From: a virus
DNA: 41,589 nt
Direction: 5' to 3' (one strand)
Virus record (IMG/VR): IMGVR_UViG_3300024346_000165
Location: 1 to 41,589 of that record
In this document: positions 8,748 to 17,077 of the stretch, in pieces
Layout of the letters: each line of letters starts with the position of its first letter
Position numbering within the stretch: the first letter of the stretch is position 1
Notes under the pieces: model-generated
The model's database searches: none
Seen by the model: only the letters and a program-made list of their open reading frames with translations
What the model was told of the DNA's origin: nothing
Program-made: the position numbers and the translations under genes

Positions 8748-10899
8748 ACAGGAGCTTCTCTAGCTCATGAATGTCGTACTTGTGCTCAATATTGATATAC
8801 CATATTGTGCCACCCCCTGTACTCACTGACCACACTGGTCGCACAAGAGGGTTGGATTTAGTAGCTTCTTCCATCGAAGAGAGTCCTCGACGTATAAACT
8901 CTGGGTTGTTTGAGCGACCTACGTGCCTACCCTCGTTGAGGTTGAGTAGCCCATTCAGAAACTCCGTAAGAGTCCCTGACCAGTTGACTCTTCCTTCGTC
9001 GGATACATTTCTTACGCCACGCGCGAAGAAGTCGACAAGCTCTGCGACACTACTGCGGCTAGAGTTATCGTATGCGGCATTGGCAATCTTCTCGTCAATA
9101 AAGCTCTTTACCCCGAACCTAGCTCCTACGAGCACTTCCTCTGGAGGCTCCCATTCAAGCAGCCAACTTGCAAAGTGTGGTAGCTCCTGTGCTATGGTTG
9201 CCTCTAAAATATGATTAGGGGGGAAACTAGTTGTCGAGTCTTCTGATATAAGAAGAGCCATGATCTTATCTCTATTAGAGCTATCAAGCGCAGGGATGAC
9301 TGACAGTGAGTTCGCGTCCATATTTAGTGACATGACTACCCTACCCGTCCACGGTAGTGACATGGAGTCAGCATACTTCGCCATATACTCCATTCTTGGG
9401 TTGGCTACAGCACGCTTGATTAGCTCAGTTGCTTTCAGTTGATCCTGAAACTGCGCTGCTGATGTCGTGTCATCAACAACCCATGCAGCTACCCTCGCAA
9501 GGTCTTTGTTAAAAACGCTAGCCCCACTCAGATACTCGCTCGCATCAGCAAAACCACCTACGAGTGCAGAGATCACCTTATTAGATAGAAGCGACTTCCC
9601 ACGGTTAGTCGGACCGACCAGTAAGAGTGCTTGCCCTTGTGTCAGTGTGGGTGTTGTTACCGCGACATAGAACCTCTGCAACCACGCAAGAAAATAATCT
9701 ATGGTTGGTCTATCCCCTGAGTTCTCAAACAACTGACGAAGCCACTTGTTTAGAAAAGGCCAGTGTACTGGGTCGCTGGTTTTAGAGGGGTGAATAGGGT
9801 TGATGTGTCCTGTATTCAGGATGCGATTACTGTTGTAGTGTACAATCCTCTCCTTAGAGAATATCACAGGAGCAATATCATTAACCCTGTTGACATTGTT
9901 TATTGTAAGGATTGCATCTTCTACCTCAGTTGTTGCTCTCCCTCTCTGACGCCTACTGTTAAAGCCAGCTTGCTTTAACTCCCTGACAAGCTGTTGTTCG
10001 TTGATAGACACGGCTTGATCATAGAGGATTTTAAAGTGGCTCTTCCCGTTATACCAATATTCGTCAAGTAGACTACCCATTTTCTGGTTCTCATAGTCCT
10101 TTACAAACTGGCTGCCAAAGATTTCTCTCCAGCTAAGAAAGCCCTTACCCGCACGATCAGAGTAGCATACCATACCATCCTCGGATACTTGACAACCTTC
10201 TCGCTCGATACCGTCATCAATCCAGAATAGAGGACCACGCTGACCAACCTCGAAATCAGTCTTCCATCTATCAGGGAATCTTTCTTTTACTTCTGCTGCC
10301 AACACACCTATAGGTATCGCTGTGTCATTAGACTGGGGTGGCTTGACTGATGCTGCTTTCAGCATTGAAGTCTGTGTGATAGTAGAGGGGACACTCACAC
10401 CAATCTTTCGCCACTGCGTACCAAGCTCGAAATACTGAGTAGGCTTCAGTGAAGATGAATCTAACCCAGCATGTATTTTCTTCATGCCTAGAGCCAGTGA
10501 TATCTCCTTCATGAAAGGGCTACATAGGTCTTCAGTGGTAGGCACGGGAGCTTCAAATTCCCACACCAGTCTCATATAGTCAGACCATGTCTTTGTTATC
10601 CATGTTGGTGGTACGTCCAGCTTGCTTAGTTTGTCTTCGACTGTTGTCCAGTCCACTGCGGCATCATAGTCACCCACCACACCATAGATCATACGGGGCG
10701 GGTTATCATGAGCAACTCTTTCTGACGCCTGACACCCCTCTACAGTGCTGTAGAATACATGGTCTGTGTTCTCGTTGGCGCACCACGTCCTGTATTTAGG
10801 CTTTATTGTGAATGATGGTGTAGTGCTTTTTTCTTTAGATATGTCGGGGGTAGTCGTTACATCTCTAGACCTCAAGTTCTTTATATAGTAATATTTCAT
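8722..10899 (-). CDS. Primase-helicase (PrimPol-like region plus SF3/D5-type helicase)
   Basis: A 725-residue replication protein. The C-terminal half holds a helicase ATPase of the D5/P4/VirE-like type: Walker A LLVGPTNRGKSLL (residues 426-438), Walker B AAWVVDDT (471-478), and a sensor strand RVVMSLNMDAN downstream. The N-terminal part (GVVGDYDA, residues 73-80, and the following 200 residues) resembles an archaeo-eukaryotic primase-like domain, but the acidic triad is only partly evident. It would prime and unwind phage DNA at the fork. It starts 6 nt after the polymerase stop, so the two are co-transcribed. It is the last gene of the leftward operon and overlaps the convergent rightward gene by 26 nt; no terminator is seen. 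The helicase half is certain; the primase half is likely. Confidence 0.85.
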   Translation of the reverse strand: MKYYYIKNLRSRDVTTTPDISKEKSTTPSFTIKPKYRTWCANENTDHVFYSTVEGCQASERVAHDNPPRMIYGVVGDYDAAVDWTTVEDKLSKLDVPPTWITKTWSDYMRLVWEFEAPVPTTEDLCSPFMKEISLALGMKKIHAGLDSSSLKPTQYFELGTQWRKIGVSVPSTITQTSMLKAASVKPPQSNDTAIPIGVLAAEVKERFPDRWKTDFEVGQRGPLFWIDDGIEREGCQVSEDGMVCYSDRAGKGFLSWREIFGSQFVKDYENQKMGSLLDEYWYNGKSHFKILYDQAVSINEQQLVRELKQAGFNSRRQRGRATTEVEDAILTINNVNRVNDIAPVIFSKERIVHYNSNRILNTGHINPIHPSKTSDPVHWPFLNKWLRQLFENSGDRPTIDYFLAWLQRFYVAVTTPTLTQGQALLLVGPTNRGKSLLSNKVISALVGGFADASEYLSGASVFNKDLARVAAWVVDDTTSAAQFQDQLKATELIKRAVANPRMEYMAKYADSMSLPWTGRVVMSLNMDANSLSVIPALDSSNRDKIMALLISEDSTTSFPPNHILEATIAQELPHFASWLLEWEPPEEVLVGARFGVKSFIDEKIANAAYDNSSRSSVAELVDFFARGVRNVSDEGRVNWSGTLTEFLNGLLNLNEGRHVGRSNNPEFIRRGLSSMEEATKSNPLVRPVWSVSTGGGTIWYINIEHKYDIHELEKLLSTSSYALP

Positions 10900-10905
10900 T
10901 GCTTC

Positions 10906-12675
10906 TTATTTCTCATAGTGTGTTAGTATGCTGCCCTCTGCATCCAAGGGTATGTCTGGTATCCACGCTGGAGGCGTTCGCATCACGTTGATCACATCTT
11001 CAATATGGTCGGCAGCAACTTCCTCATCGGTTTCTATAATAACTTCGTCATGGACATGAAACAATATTTTATGCCCTTTTTCGTCCAGTCTCAGCATTAT
11101 GTCAGCAAATACATCCCTCGCCAGACCCTGCGCAAGGTTCTCTGTGACAAGCCCATGCCACATTCGGACAGGGGTTCTACGACTATTGCGCATAAGGATT
11201 GCATGAATGTTTGAGTAGCCGTGACTAGGGCTATTAATCTTGGTCATTTTTCCATAGCGAATAGACCTAAGAGGTAGCTCCTCCGCATACTCTGCGGTGT
11301 GCCCCTCAAAAAAACATCCGTTTATATTAGATCGAATAGTGCGCCATAGCGCGGACACTTTAGGTAAGGAGTTCTTATAGACCGCGAGCAGAGTATTTGC
11401 CTCAGACTCTGGGATACCATAAGCAGCAGAGAATGCTTTACTACCCGCACCAAACCCCGCACCAAGAACCACTGCCTTTACCTTGGCTCTCAGATCTGGA
11501 TCTGACTTCAATGGTATGTTTTTATCTTTCGTCCAAAGACCCATCTCTCTTGCAAACGTTTCGTATATGTCATCAGACTCAGCTACGTTCTTCAGCATTC
11601 TGGTGTCTTTTGCCAACCATAGTAGAGTTCTAACCTCAATCTGAGCTAAGTCGGCAACGATAAGACGCTTCCCTTCGGGTGCTTTAATGAGCTTACGCAG
11701 GTCGACACCAAACATTTCTTTGCGTGGCAGGTTCTGGAGGTTAAGGTTCCCCCCTCCCCCGCTGAAACGTCCTGTGTGAGCACCCCAATACATAATGTTT
11801 CCGTAGTATCTACCATCAGGCATAGTCGCATTCTCTATTGCCTGTAACTTCTTCATCAGCGAGTTAATGCGCCGCCACTCACTTACCGCCTGAATCCATT
11901 TATACTTCTCTCCGTGCTTCTTAATCCACTCTTGCGCCGCGACATCTGTTTTGGCTAGAGAGGTTGGGGGTGTAATGCCTAGGCTGCGGCACTGTTCATT
12001 AAACGCTTTGCGTGACAGTGTTGGTTTTTCTCCTATCCAAGGTATGCAGGACTCTGCATCAAAGAGGCGTTGTTTGATAGTTGATTGGTATTCTGCTAGG
12101 AGTTCAAGATCAATAGGGATTCCGTTATGCATAACCTCTCTATTCATGCGGCTAATATTCTGTTCTTGTTGAGGCCATGAGTCGTGTAGCTCTTCCCATA
12201 ATTTAAGGCAGAGTTCTGAGTCAATAAGAGCGTAGTCTTCCACCTCTTTTTTGAAGTCTTGCTCCATAGTCTCCCATCGCTTACCCATCATAGCAGAGCG
12301 GGTCGATTTGTCGGGTGCAATACCTAGAGCAGATTCAGATGCTCCTGCCAAGTTGCGGGGCAACCCACAGTAAGCTGCCAGATCTGCTGTGCAGTGCCAT
12401 GCGGCGTAATCAACCTCTGGCCACCATTCTTTCGTGACCCCATATTTGTAAAGGGTTTGGTCGAATGATGCGTTATGGGAAAGGACAACGCTGTCAGCCA
12501 GCATCCCCCAGTCAAATTTATCAGGGTGACCCACGAACTTGAACCCATTATCTCCGACAACGGAGACCATGTAGCAGTCAAAATCTGGGTGTGAAAAGTA
12601 GCCGAGTGCCCCAAGCGTTCTAATGGAGCATGTTTTATCGTAGTATGTTTCGTAGTCTAATGCGTAAATATTCAT
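10906..12675 (-). CDS. Family A DNA polymerase with 3'-5' exonuclease
   Basis: A 589-residue replicative polymerase of the PolA/T7 gp5 type. The proofreading exonuclease is at the N-terminus: Exo I ALDYETYY (D7, E9), Exo II LSHNASFD (N68, D72), Exo III EDYALIDSE (Y148, D152). The polymerase domain shows TGRFSGGGGNLNLQNLPR (301-318), motif A IVADLAQIEVR (339-349, catalytic D342), motif B around RAKVKAVVLGAGFG (396-409) and motif C FHVHDEV (539-545, H542-D543-E544). It is shorter than bacterial Pol I and lacks the 5' nuclease, as usual for phages. The ATG follows the A/C-rich leader CAAACGACACAACTATA. An intrinsic terminator sits 33 nt upstream, so expression needs read-through or an undetected promoter. 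Identity is secure. Confidence 0.95.
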   Translation of the reverse strand: MNIYALDYETYYDKTCSIRTLGALGYFSHPDFDCYMVSVVGDNGFKFVGHPDKFDWGMLADSVVLSHNASFDQTLYKYGVTKEWWPEVDYAAWHCTADLAAYCGLPRNLAGASESALGIAPDKSTRSAMMGKRWETMEQDFKKEVEDYALIDSELCLKLWEELHDSWPQQEQNISRMNREVMHNGIPIDLELLAEYQSTIKQRLFDAESCIPWIGEKPTLSRKAFNEQCRSLGITPPTSLAKTDVAAQEWIKKHGEKYKWIQAVSEWRRINSLMKKLQAIENATMPDGRYYGNIMYWGAHTGRFSGGGGNLNLQNLPRKEMFGVDLRKLIKAPEGKRLIVADLAQIEVRTLLWLAKDTRMLKNVAESDDIYETFAREMGLWTKDKNIPLKSDPDLRAKVKAVVLGAGFGAGSKAFSAAYGIPESEANTLLAVYKNSLPKVSALWRTIRSNINGCFFEGHTAEYAEELPLRSIRYGKMTKINSPSHGYSNIHAILMRNSRRTPVRMWHGLVTENLAQGLARDVFADIMLRLDEKGHKILFHVHDEVIIETDEEVAADHIEDVINVMRTPPAWIPDIPLDAEGSILTHYEK

Positions 12676-12707
12676 TATAGTTGTGTCGTTTGTTATGTCT
12701 GGACATG

Positions 12708-12738
12708 AAAAACCCGCACCCTTTTCAAGGTGCGGGTT
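12708..12738 (-). terminator. Intrinsic terminator inside the replication operon
   Basis: A perfect 10-bp stem (AACCCGCACC / GGTGCGGGTT) with an 8-nt loop. Read leftward it is followed by five T residues. It lies between the small coiled-coil gene and the polymerase gene, so it would reduce expression of polymerase and primase relative to the upstream recombination genes. Confidence 0.75.
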
Positions 12739-12750
12739 GCACTCCTTCGG

Positions 12751-12776
12751 TTAGGATATTGTGTTTAGGATATTGT
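12751..12776 (-). repeat. 12-bp direct repeat over a stop codon
   Basis: TTAGGATATTGT occurs at 12751-12762 and again at 12765-12776. The second copy contains the end and stop codon of the leftward small gene. It looks like a local duplication; no function is evident. Confidence 0.6.
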
Positions 12777-12959
12777 AAGGTCTACTGTAAGCGGAAGTTC
12801 TCCCTGCTTATCGACCCTAGATACAGCTATCTCGAAAGCAGACTCAAGAACATTGAGTCGCTCAAGAGTACGTTCCAAGCCTTCGATTTGTGTTTCAACC
12901 TCGCTCCGCATTTCACAGATCGTGGCAATCTCTTCGTTGATCGTCGTTACAGCGTCCAT
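12765..12959 (-). CDS. Small coiled-coil protein in the replication operon
   Basis: A 64-residue acidic, helical protein. Heptad-like Leu/Ile/Val spacing across ETQIEGLERTLERLNVLESA suggests a short coiled coil. I chose the ATG at 12959, 4 nt after the stop of the upstream gene; a longer frame from a TTG at 12995 would overlap that gene and is less likely. It lies between the SSB-position gene and the terminator in front of the polymerase. A role as a small replication or recombination accessory protein is possible from position alone. No family is recognised. Confidence 0.55.
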   Translation of the reverse strand: MDAVTTINEEIATICEMRSEVETQIEGLERTLERLNVLESAFEIAVSRVDKQGELPLTVDLTIS

Positions 12960-12963
12960 TTCT

Positions 12964-13617
12964 TTAGAGGGAAAAGGTGTTTGCAAAGTCACCAACAGGC
13001 TCTTCTACGTGCTCCTCCGTTGCCGTCAACGTAGGGATAAACCAGCTATGCTTACCCCGTGTCATCAACTGGGTCTCAAATTGCCAGACGCGACTGTTAA
13101 TAGGGGTTGTGGGGTTGAACAGAGCAAATCGCGTAAGGCGCTTGTATGTGTTCTTGTAGCCGTCTTTCTGCACGTTGATGCGCCCCATGGCGTATCTCTT
13201 ATCTGCAATAGGGAAGTCGTAGACTTCGGGGTTACTGTCGCCTTCTGGTTCGGGGAACAAAAGAGTGATCTCCGCGAACTCAATCACGCCATACTGACTC
13301 TCTATCTCCAGTGCCCTTGCCTCTTCTTTGGTATACCTGATCTCAGGCATCTCTTCAACTTCGAAGGGGATGTTCTCACGCCACATTTTGGCGGCGCTGA
13401 GTACAACACAATCAATCTTGATATCACGTTGTGTAATCTCATGCATCTTGTCAATGACCAGTGACCCAACCTCAAAGTCCATGTCAGAGGTCTTCTGCAT
13501 GATGTTCAGGCGTGGCAGGTCAATATCTTCTTTGTCAATGTGCATGTTGTTTAGGTTAGCACTTATCTCCAGAGGAGACTCCTTTGTTTCGTTTTTTACG
13601 ATTAGTTCTTCGGACAT
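12964..13617 (-). CDS. Probable ssDNA-binding protein (SSB position)
   Basis: A 217-residue acidic protein. The open frame extends upstream to 13704, but I chose ATG 13617 (MSEELIVKNE) because it follows a G-poor leader with AAACCAAGAAACC and leaves the nuclease gene intact. The central region has alternating strands (GSLVIDKM, IKIDCVVLSAAKMW, YGVIEFAEITLLF) and many aromatic and basic residues that could fit an OB-like fold, with an acidic C-terminal tail (EEHVEEPVGDF) as is usual for SSB proteins. In many phage operons the gene between a DUF2800-type nuclease and PolA is an ssDNA-binding protein (DUF2815-like). The assignment rests on position and composition; no diagnostic motif is visible. 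Confidence 0.6.
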   Translation of the reverse strand: MSEELIVKNETKESPLEISANLNNMHIDKEDIDLPRLNIMQKTSDMDFEVGSLVIDKMHEITQRDIKIDCVVLSAAKMWRENIPFEVEEMPEIRYTKEEARALEIESQYGVIEFAEITLLFPEPEGDSNPEVYDFPIADKRYAMGRINVQKDGYKNTYKRLTRFALFNPTTPINSRVWQFETQLMTRGKHSWFIPTLTATEEHVEEPVGDFANTFSL

Positions 13618-13645
13618 AATTTTATGGTTTCTTGGTTTATTTTTA
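13618..13645 (-). promoter_or_regulatory. A/C-rich leader in place of a Shine-Dalgarno
   Basis: Upstream of the ATG at 13617 the minus strand reads TAAACCAAGAAACC and then an A/T-rich spacer. It is almost free of G and has no anti-16S match. Confidence 0.5.
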
Positions 13646-13649
13646 GTTG

Positions 13650-14783
13650 TTAGCGGAGAGTAAATCTCTCCTTTTGTTTTTCGAGGATACCTGCGGAATT
13701 GCATTTATCCAGAAATTCTGTAGCTCGCTCGCCTTTCTCACCTTTCTCAGCTTGGTCTCCGACCAGTTTAGCTGACTTGGTGACTGGGAATGCGGCTAGC
13801 TCTAGGAGTTCGGAGGAGTCGACACCCATTTCTTCAGCTATATCAAGCAACTTGTTGTTGCTCACTATCTTGCTAGGTGCTCCCATGCTGATAAGGCGCA
13901 GGGATGGGAACTCAATCCCATCTTTTGCCATATCGACTGCCCTTGTGCGTAAGCGTTTAGCCCATGCCTCGACGATCTTTGAAATGTTCCATAGCTCTTC
14001 GATAGCTGCGGGGTCTTCAACGGACTCGATGTCAATATTGGTGAAGTCTTGCCTCTTCAGGTTGGACGCCACATCTAGGACTAAGCCGCCCAAAGATGGG
14101 CATCGGTCTTCGTGGAGGCAGAACCTACAATACTGAGTGGGTGTGCAGTCAGAAGCATCTGGGCATTGACCACCACCCCACTGAGGGCGGACACGCTCAC
14201 CTTCCTTGATGATGCGGCTAAGAACCTCAGTCAGGACTGACATCTCACTCCGATCAAATGACCCAACAATAGGGTCGCTTGATCTTTGTGGCACATAGAA
14301 GGCAAACTCAATACGCTCAATGTCAGGGTGTTTCTGGAACACACCTAGGGTGTAAGCCATTGCTTGCTGGTTGCTGTGTGGTGGGTCAATTAGGCTGATG
14401 CCTGTCTTGTAGTCAGCGAGAACGGCAAACTTACCATCCTCGGAGATGGACAGACGGTCACATGTACCAAATGTCTCACACCCATCAAGACGAATCTTGA
14501 GGAAGACCTCGTGATAATCATCTATCAGTTTTAAATTAGGGAATGATTCAAGTAAGTGATCATCTTCCATCTCTGCACATCGTGTGTAGAGATCAAGCTC
14601 CTCTTCGTTATGTAGTGCGCTTGGGTCACGCACCTCTAACGCTTCGTGGATGCGGGTTCCCATCTCAGCAGCGGCACTTGTACCACTGCGTCCTTGAAAA
14701 CCCGCACATGAAGCGATGTACTTTAACTGGCTGGGGCTGAACTCAGCGTGTCCCCTGTCAGCGTGCGGCTGCTTAGCTGGCAT
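13650..14783 (-). CDS. PD-(D/E)XK nuclease, Cas4/RecB-like (DUF2800-type)
   Basis: A 377-residue nuclease. The catalytic core is visible: MGTRIHEALE (H46), EVFLKI (E92), FGTCDRL (D109) and VLADYKTG (D124, K126), which match the H, GxxD and (D/E)xK elements of RecB/Cas4-type exonucleases. A cysteine group follows (CPDASDC...YCRFC...DRCP), as in members that hold an iron-sulfur cluster. It would resect or process DNA ends during recombination and replication. The start ATG overlaps the end of the upstream 60-residue gene by 11 nt. Together with the SNF2 helicase, RuvC-like resolvase and SSB-position gene it forms a recombination module common in phages. Family confidence is high; exact polarity of digestion is unknown. 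Confidence 0.85.
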   Translation of the reverse strand: MPAKQPHADRGHAEFSPSQLKYIASCAGFQGRSGTSAAAEMGTRIHEALEVRDPSALHNEEELDLYTRCAEMEDDHLLESFPNLKLIDDYHEVFLKIRLDGCETFGTCDRLSISEDGKFAVLADYKTGISLIDPPHSNQQAMAYTLGVFQKHPDIERIEFAFYVPQRSSDPIVGSFDRSEMSVLTEVLSRIIKEGERVRPQWGGGQCPDASDCTPTQYCRFCLHEDRCPSLGGLVLDVASNLKRQDFTNIDIESVEDPAAIEELWNISKIVEAWAKRLRTRAVDMAKDGIEFPSLRLISMGAPSKIVSNNKLLDIAEEMGVDSSELLELAAFPVTKSAKLVGDQAEKGEKGERATEFLDKCNSAGILEKQKERFTLR

Positions 14784-14955
14784 CGGATGCTGCTTTTAGT
14801 TTTTTCACTAAAGCGAGTAGCTCATCGTTGGTCATTTCAGAGTCCGCATCTGTGTCACCTACGGCATCGCGTAGATCACGCATGAAGGCTAACAGAGCTT
14901 TACTGAACTTACAGTTTGCAAGGCAGTCGTTTAGTTCGATTTCTTTTTCTGGCAT
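14773..14955 (-). CDS. Small acidic protein of unknown function
   Basis: A 60-residue acidic protein (MPEKEIELND...). It looks helical, with an Asp/Glu-rich middle (DTDADSEMTNDE) and a Leu/Lys C-terminus. It starts behind one of the clearest A/C-rich leaders in the window (14956-15000) and ends inside the start of the nuclease gene (11-nt overlap), so it is probably real and may mainly couple translation. No family is recognised. Confidence 0.6.
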   Translation of the reverse strand: MPEKEIELNDCLANCKFSKALLAFMRDLRDAVGDTDADSEMTNDELLALVKKLKAASDAS

Positions 14956-15000
14956 AATGGTTTTTGGTTTTAGTTTATGTTTTGGTTTTGGTTTATCTGC
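14956..15000 (-). promoter_or_regulatory. Long AACCAAAA-type leader
   Basis: The minus strand reads AAACCAAAACCAAAAC and again AAAACCAAAAACC before the ATG at 14955. It has no G between the preceding stop region and the start codon and no Shine-Dalgarno match. It is the longest such tract in the replication operon. Confidence 0.6.
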
Positions 15001-16294
15001 TATTCATGCAGTCTAGGTTGCTCAGACGTCGTTGCATGGATTCCATAACAACTTCCTCCACGCTATCATTTGCAACTAAGATCTTTTGGAGAGCGTCAGA
15101 CTTCATACCGTTGCGGTGTATGCGTCCTAGCACTTGTATGTGGTCTTTAGCCGACCACTGTGGGCTTATGAGGCTAGCGCGAGGTCTCTCCCCACGTGTA
15201 TCGTGTAGAGATATTCCAGTACCTCCCGCAGCCGTGTTCACAACCACACAGTGTGTGCGGTCAGAACAAAAATCATCAATCACCTGCTGCCTGTCTTTCC
15301 TCCCACCCTCAATAGCACCACATCCTAGCTTCGTGCATAGTGCTTCGACTGTCGCTCTGAATGAGACAAATATGACTACACTTATGCCTTCTAATATGAG
15401 GTCTTCAGCCATTTCAACAATGTCTGGGACTTTGAGTATCTCTGATAGCGCTCTAGCTTTCATGATATTAACAACCACGTGATCACTATGTTCCACGGAA
15501 CCCGTCTCAATGTATTCCTTTAGGATCTCAGGAGTGATGCCTAAGTCTTTATAGGCAGACTTGATCTTTGCCAAGTTTTTAAACTCAATAGGTTCAATAA
15601 AAATCCTGTTCTCTCTAAAGGCATCAGGCAAATCAGCTACAGCAAGGCGCTCGGTAGAGACTCCATACAACTGTGGCTTTAGCTGTGCTAGGCTTGATCT
15701 CGTTTTGAGATACCACTTGCCCCAAAAGTCTTGATCACAGCCGTACTGCTTCATCCAAGAGTACCAGTTTTTCTTACCTTCAGTAGCTTTCTGCAAGCTG
15801 TGAAGCCTTAGCATATAACCGAGCGACCGCATCTCTGTCGGGTCTTCTGCGGCTGTAGCTGACATTCCATGAACTGAGAATCCCTGATCAACTAGGCTGA
15901 CAATAAGCTGGCAGTTCTGCGTGTAGGGTCCTTTACACTTGTGTATCTCATCAGCTAATATGATAACGTCCGCAGGTAGATGCCAAGTCATAAGCATCTT
16001 GCCTTTCTTTGTCATCCACTTTGTCCTGCCTGTTCTTATTTTCTCATAGTTCAAAACAAACAACGGCTCTACTTCAGCATCTGCGAGTTCCCGCTCCCAT
16101 GCAGGTATGACTTGCTTGGGGCATAAGACAGCCACAGGTCGCTTAGATGAACTGGCGAGGTGGGCAGCTACCACAGTCTTGCCTGTACCAGCATCGCTGG
16201 TATCCAAGGTGTTAAACCCTTTACTCTGCACGTCCTTAAAAAAGTTACACGCCTCAGATTGTCTATCGAACAGTTGCTTCACTGAAGAGACCAT
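14993..16294 (-). CDS. SNF2-family SF2 helicase
   Basis: A 433-residue DEAD/DEAH-like ATPase of the SNF2 type. Motif I is TSDAGTGKTVVA (residues 32-43), motif II ADEIH (114-118), motif III MSATA (144-148). The C-terminal RecA-like domain shows VVIFVSFRATVEAL, TAAGGTGISLHD (motif V) and HIQVLGRIHRNG (motif VI). It would remodel or branch-migrate DNA during replication and recombination. It is compact for SNF2 proteins, as usual in phages. ATG 16294 lies 31 nt after the resolvase stop; a GGATAAGG stretch before it may act as a weak ribosome binding site. Identity is secure; the DNA substrate is not known. Confidence 0.9.
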   Translation of the reverse strand: MVSSVKQLFDRQSEACNFFKDVQSKGFNTLDTSDAGTGKTVVAAHLASSSKRPVAVLCPKQVIPAWERELADAEVEPLFVLNYEKIRTGRTKWMTKKGKMLMTWHLPADVIILADEIHKCKGPYTQNCQLIVSLVDQGFSVHGMSATAAEDPTEMRSLGYMLRLHSLQKATEGKKNWYSWMKQYGCDQDFWGKWYLKTRSSLAQLKPQLYGVSTERLAVADLPDAFRENRIFIEPIEFKNLAKIKSAYKDLGITPEILKEYIETGSVEHSDHVVVNIMKARALSEILKVPDIVEMAEDLILEGISVVIFVSFRATVEALCTKLGCGAIEGGRKDRQQVIDDFCSDRTHCVVVNTAAGGTGISLHDTRGERPRASLISPQWSAKDHIQVLGRIHRNGMKSDALQKILVANDSVEEVVMESMQRRLSNLDCMNSR

Positions 16295-16325
16295 GCCTTA
16301 TCCGCTGGCGGTGTTCAAGAACTTT

Positions 16326-16811
16326 CTATATTTTTTTCTCTAGGGCATACATCCCTATCAAATAGGCATCTACAATACCATCATGGGGTTTATTGCCACG
16401 TGACGAGCACCATTTTTCACTGGGCGCTAGCTGCCTAGCTTTGCGGAGGGCTGCTCGCTTCGACTGCCCTTTTGGGAAATAGCCAAGCATAGCGTTTTGC
16501 CATGCTCTCACATCTATCCCTTCATGTCTCCACCCTAAACCCGCACACAAACCCTGTATTTGACCATAGCAAAGAGCCATTGACCTCATTGCCTGAACCG
16601 ATCTAGAGAAAGTAAGGGGTCGCTCCACAGCCACAAGTGACACAGGCTCTTCCCACATTTTCACCCACTCCACAAACTCCTCTAAGACTAGCTCTTTAGG
16701 CTGCTTCTTGGGTTTGTAAGCAGGTAGTCTAGTGTAACCAAGAACCTCGCCATCATCAGTGAGGGCTACCATAGCCCCAGAGCAAGATCCATTATCAACA
16801 CCAACAATCAT
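16326..16811 (-). CDS. RuvC-like Holliday junction resolvase
   Basis: A 161-residue RNase H-fold nuclease. The acidic residues of RuvC are visible: IVGVDNGSCSGA (D6), LVAVERP (E63), and KPHDGIVDAYLIG (D144, D148, with H143). Length matches RuvC (about 170). It cleaves branched DNA such as Holliday junctions, needed to resolve replication or packaging intermediates. Its ATG overlaps the upstream gene's stop by 4 nt (ATGA), so translation is coupled. It sits upstream of the SNF2 helicase in the leftward operon. Confidence 0.9.
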   Translation of the reverse strand: MIVGVDNGSCSGAMVALTDDGEVLGYTRLPAYKPKKQPKELVLEEFVEWVKMWEEPVSLVAVERPLTFSRSVQAMRSMALCYGQIQGLCAGLGWRHEGIDVRAWQNAMLGYFPKGQSKRAALRKARQLAPSEKWCSSRGNKPHDGIVDAYLIGMYALEKKI

Positions 16812-17077
16812 AGAAGTGGTAGGAACTCTTCCATCACCAGCACACCATCACCATCCCATGGAGCAAACACATTATGTCCATGGTCTAAGGATCGGATAAA
16901 ACAAATTTCTTGCCATGTGCTAGGCACGACTCGCGCAAACCTTTTATCAATCTGGCTGAGTGTGAAACGAAAGTCTCCTTCCTTCGTGGGCACAGAGAGA
17001 ATTACCATGGCTGGCTTTTCAATTGTTCTGACAGGGAAAAGCTGCCGATTTGTAGATCTATTATATGTCGATATCAT
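16808..17077 (-). CDS. Small protein of unknown function
   Basis: An 89-residue basic protein (MISTYNRSTNRQLFPVRTIE...). I chose ATG 17077, which overlaps the 3' end of the HTH gene by 17 nt and follows the A/C-rich leader GACAAACCTAAGACAACCC. It contains a strand-rich core (AMVILSVPTKEGDFRFTLSQ) and ends with an acidic loop (APWDGDGVLVMEEF). Its stop overlaps the RuvC-like start by 4 nt. No family is recognised; the position suggests a replication or recombination accessory. Confidence 0.6.
   Translation of the reverse strand: MISTYNRSTNRQLFPVRTIEKPAMVILSVPTKEGDFRFTLSQIDKRFARVVPSTWQEICFIRSLDHGHNVFAPWDGDGVLVMEEFLPLL

Noticed and set aside
12853-13464. 203-residue rightward open frame
   Set aside because: It overlaps the SSB-position gene and the small coiled-coil gene on the other strand and has no family features.
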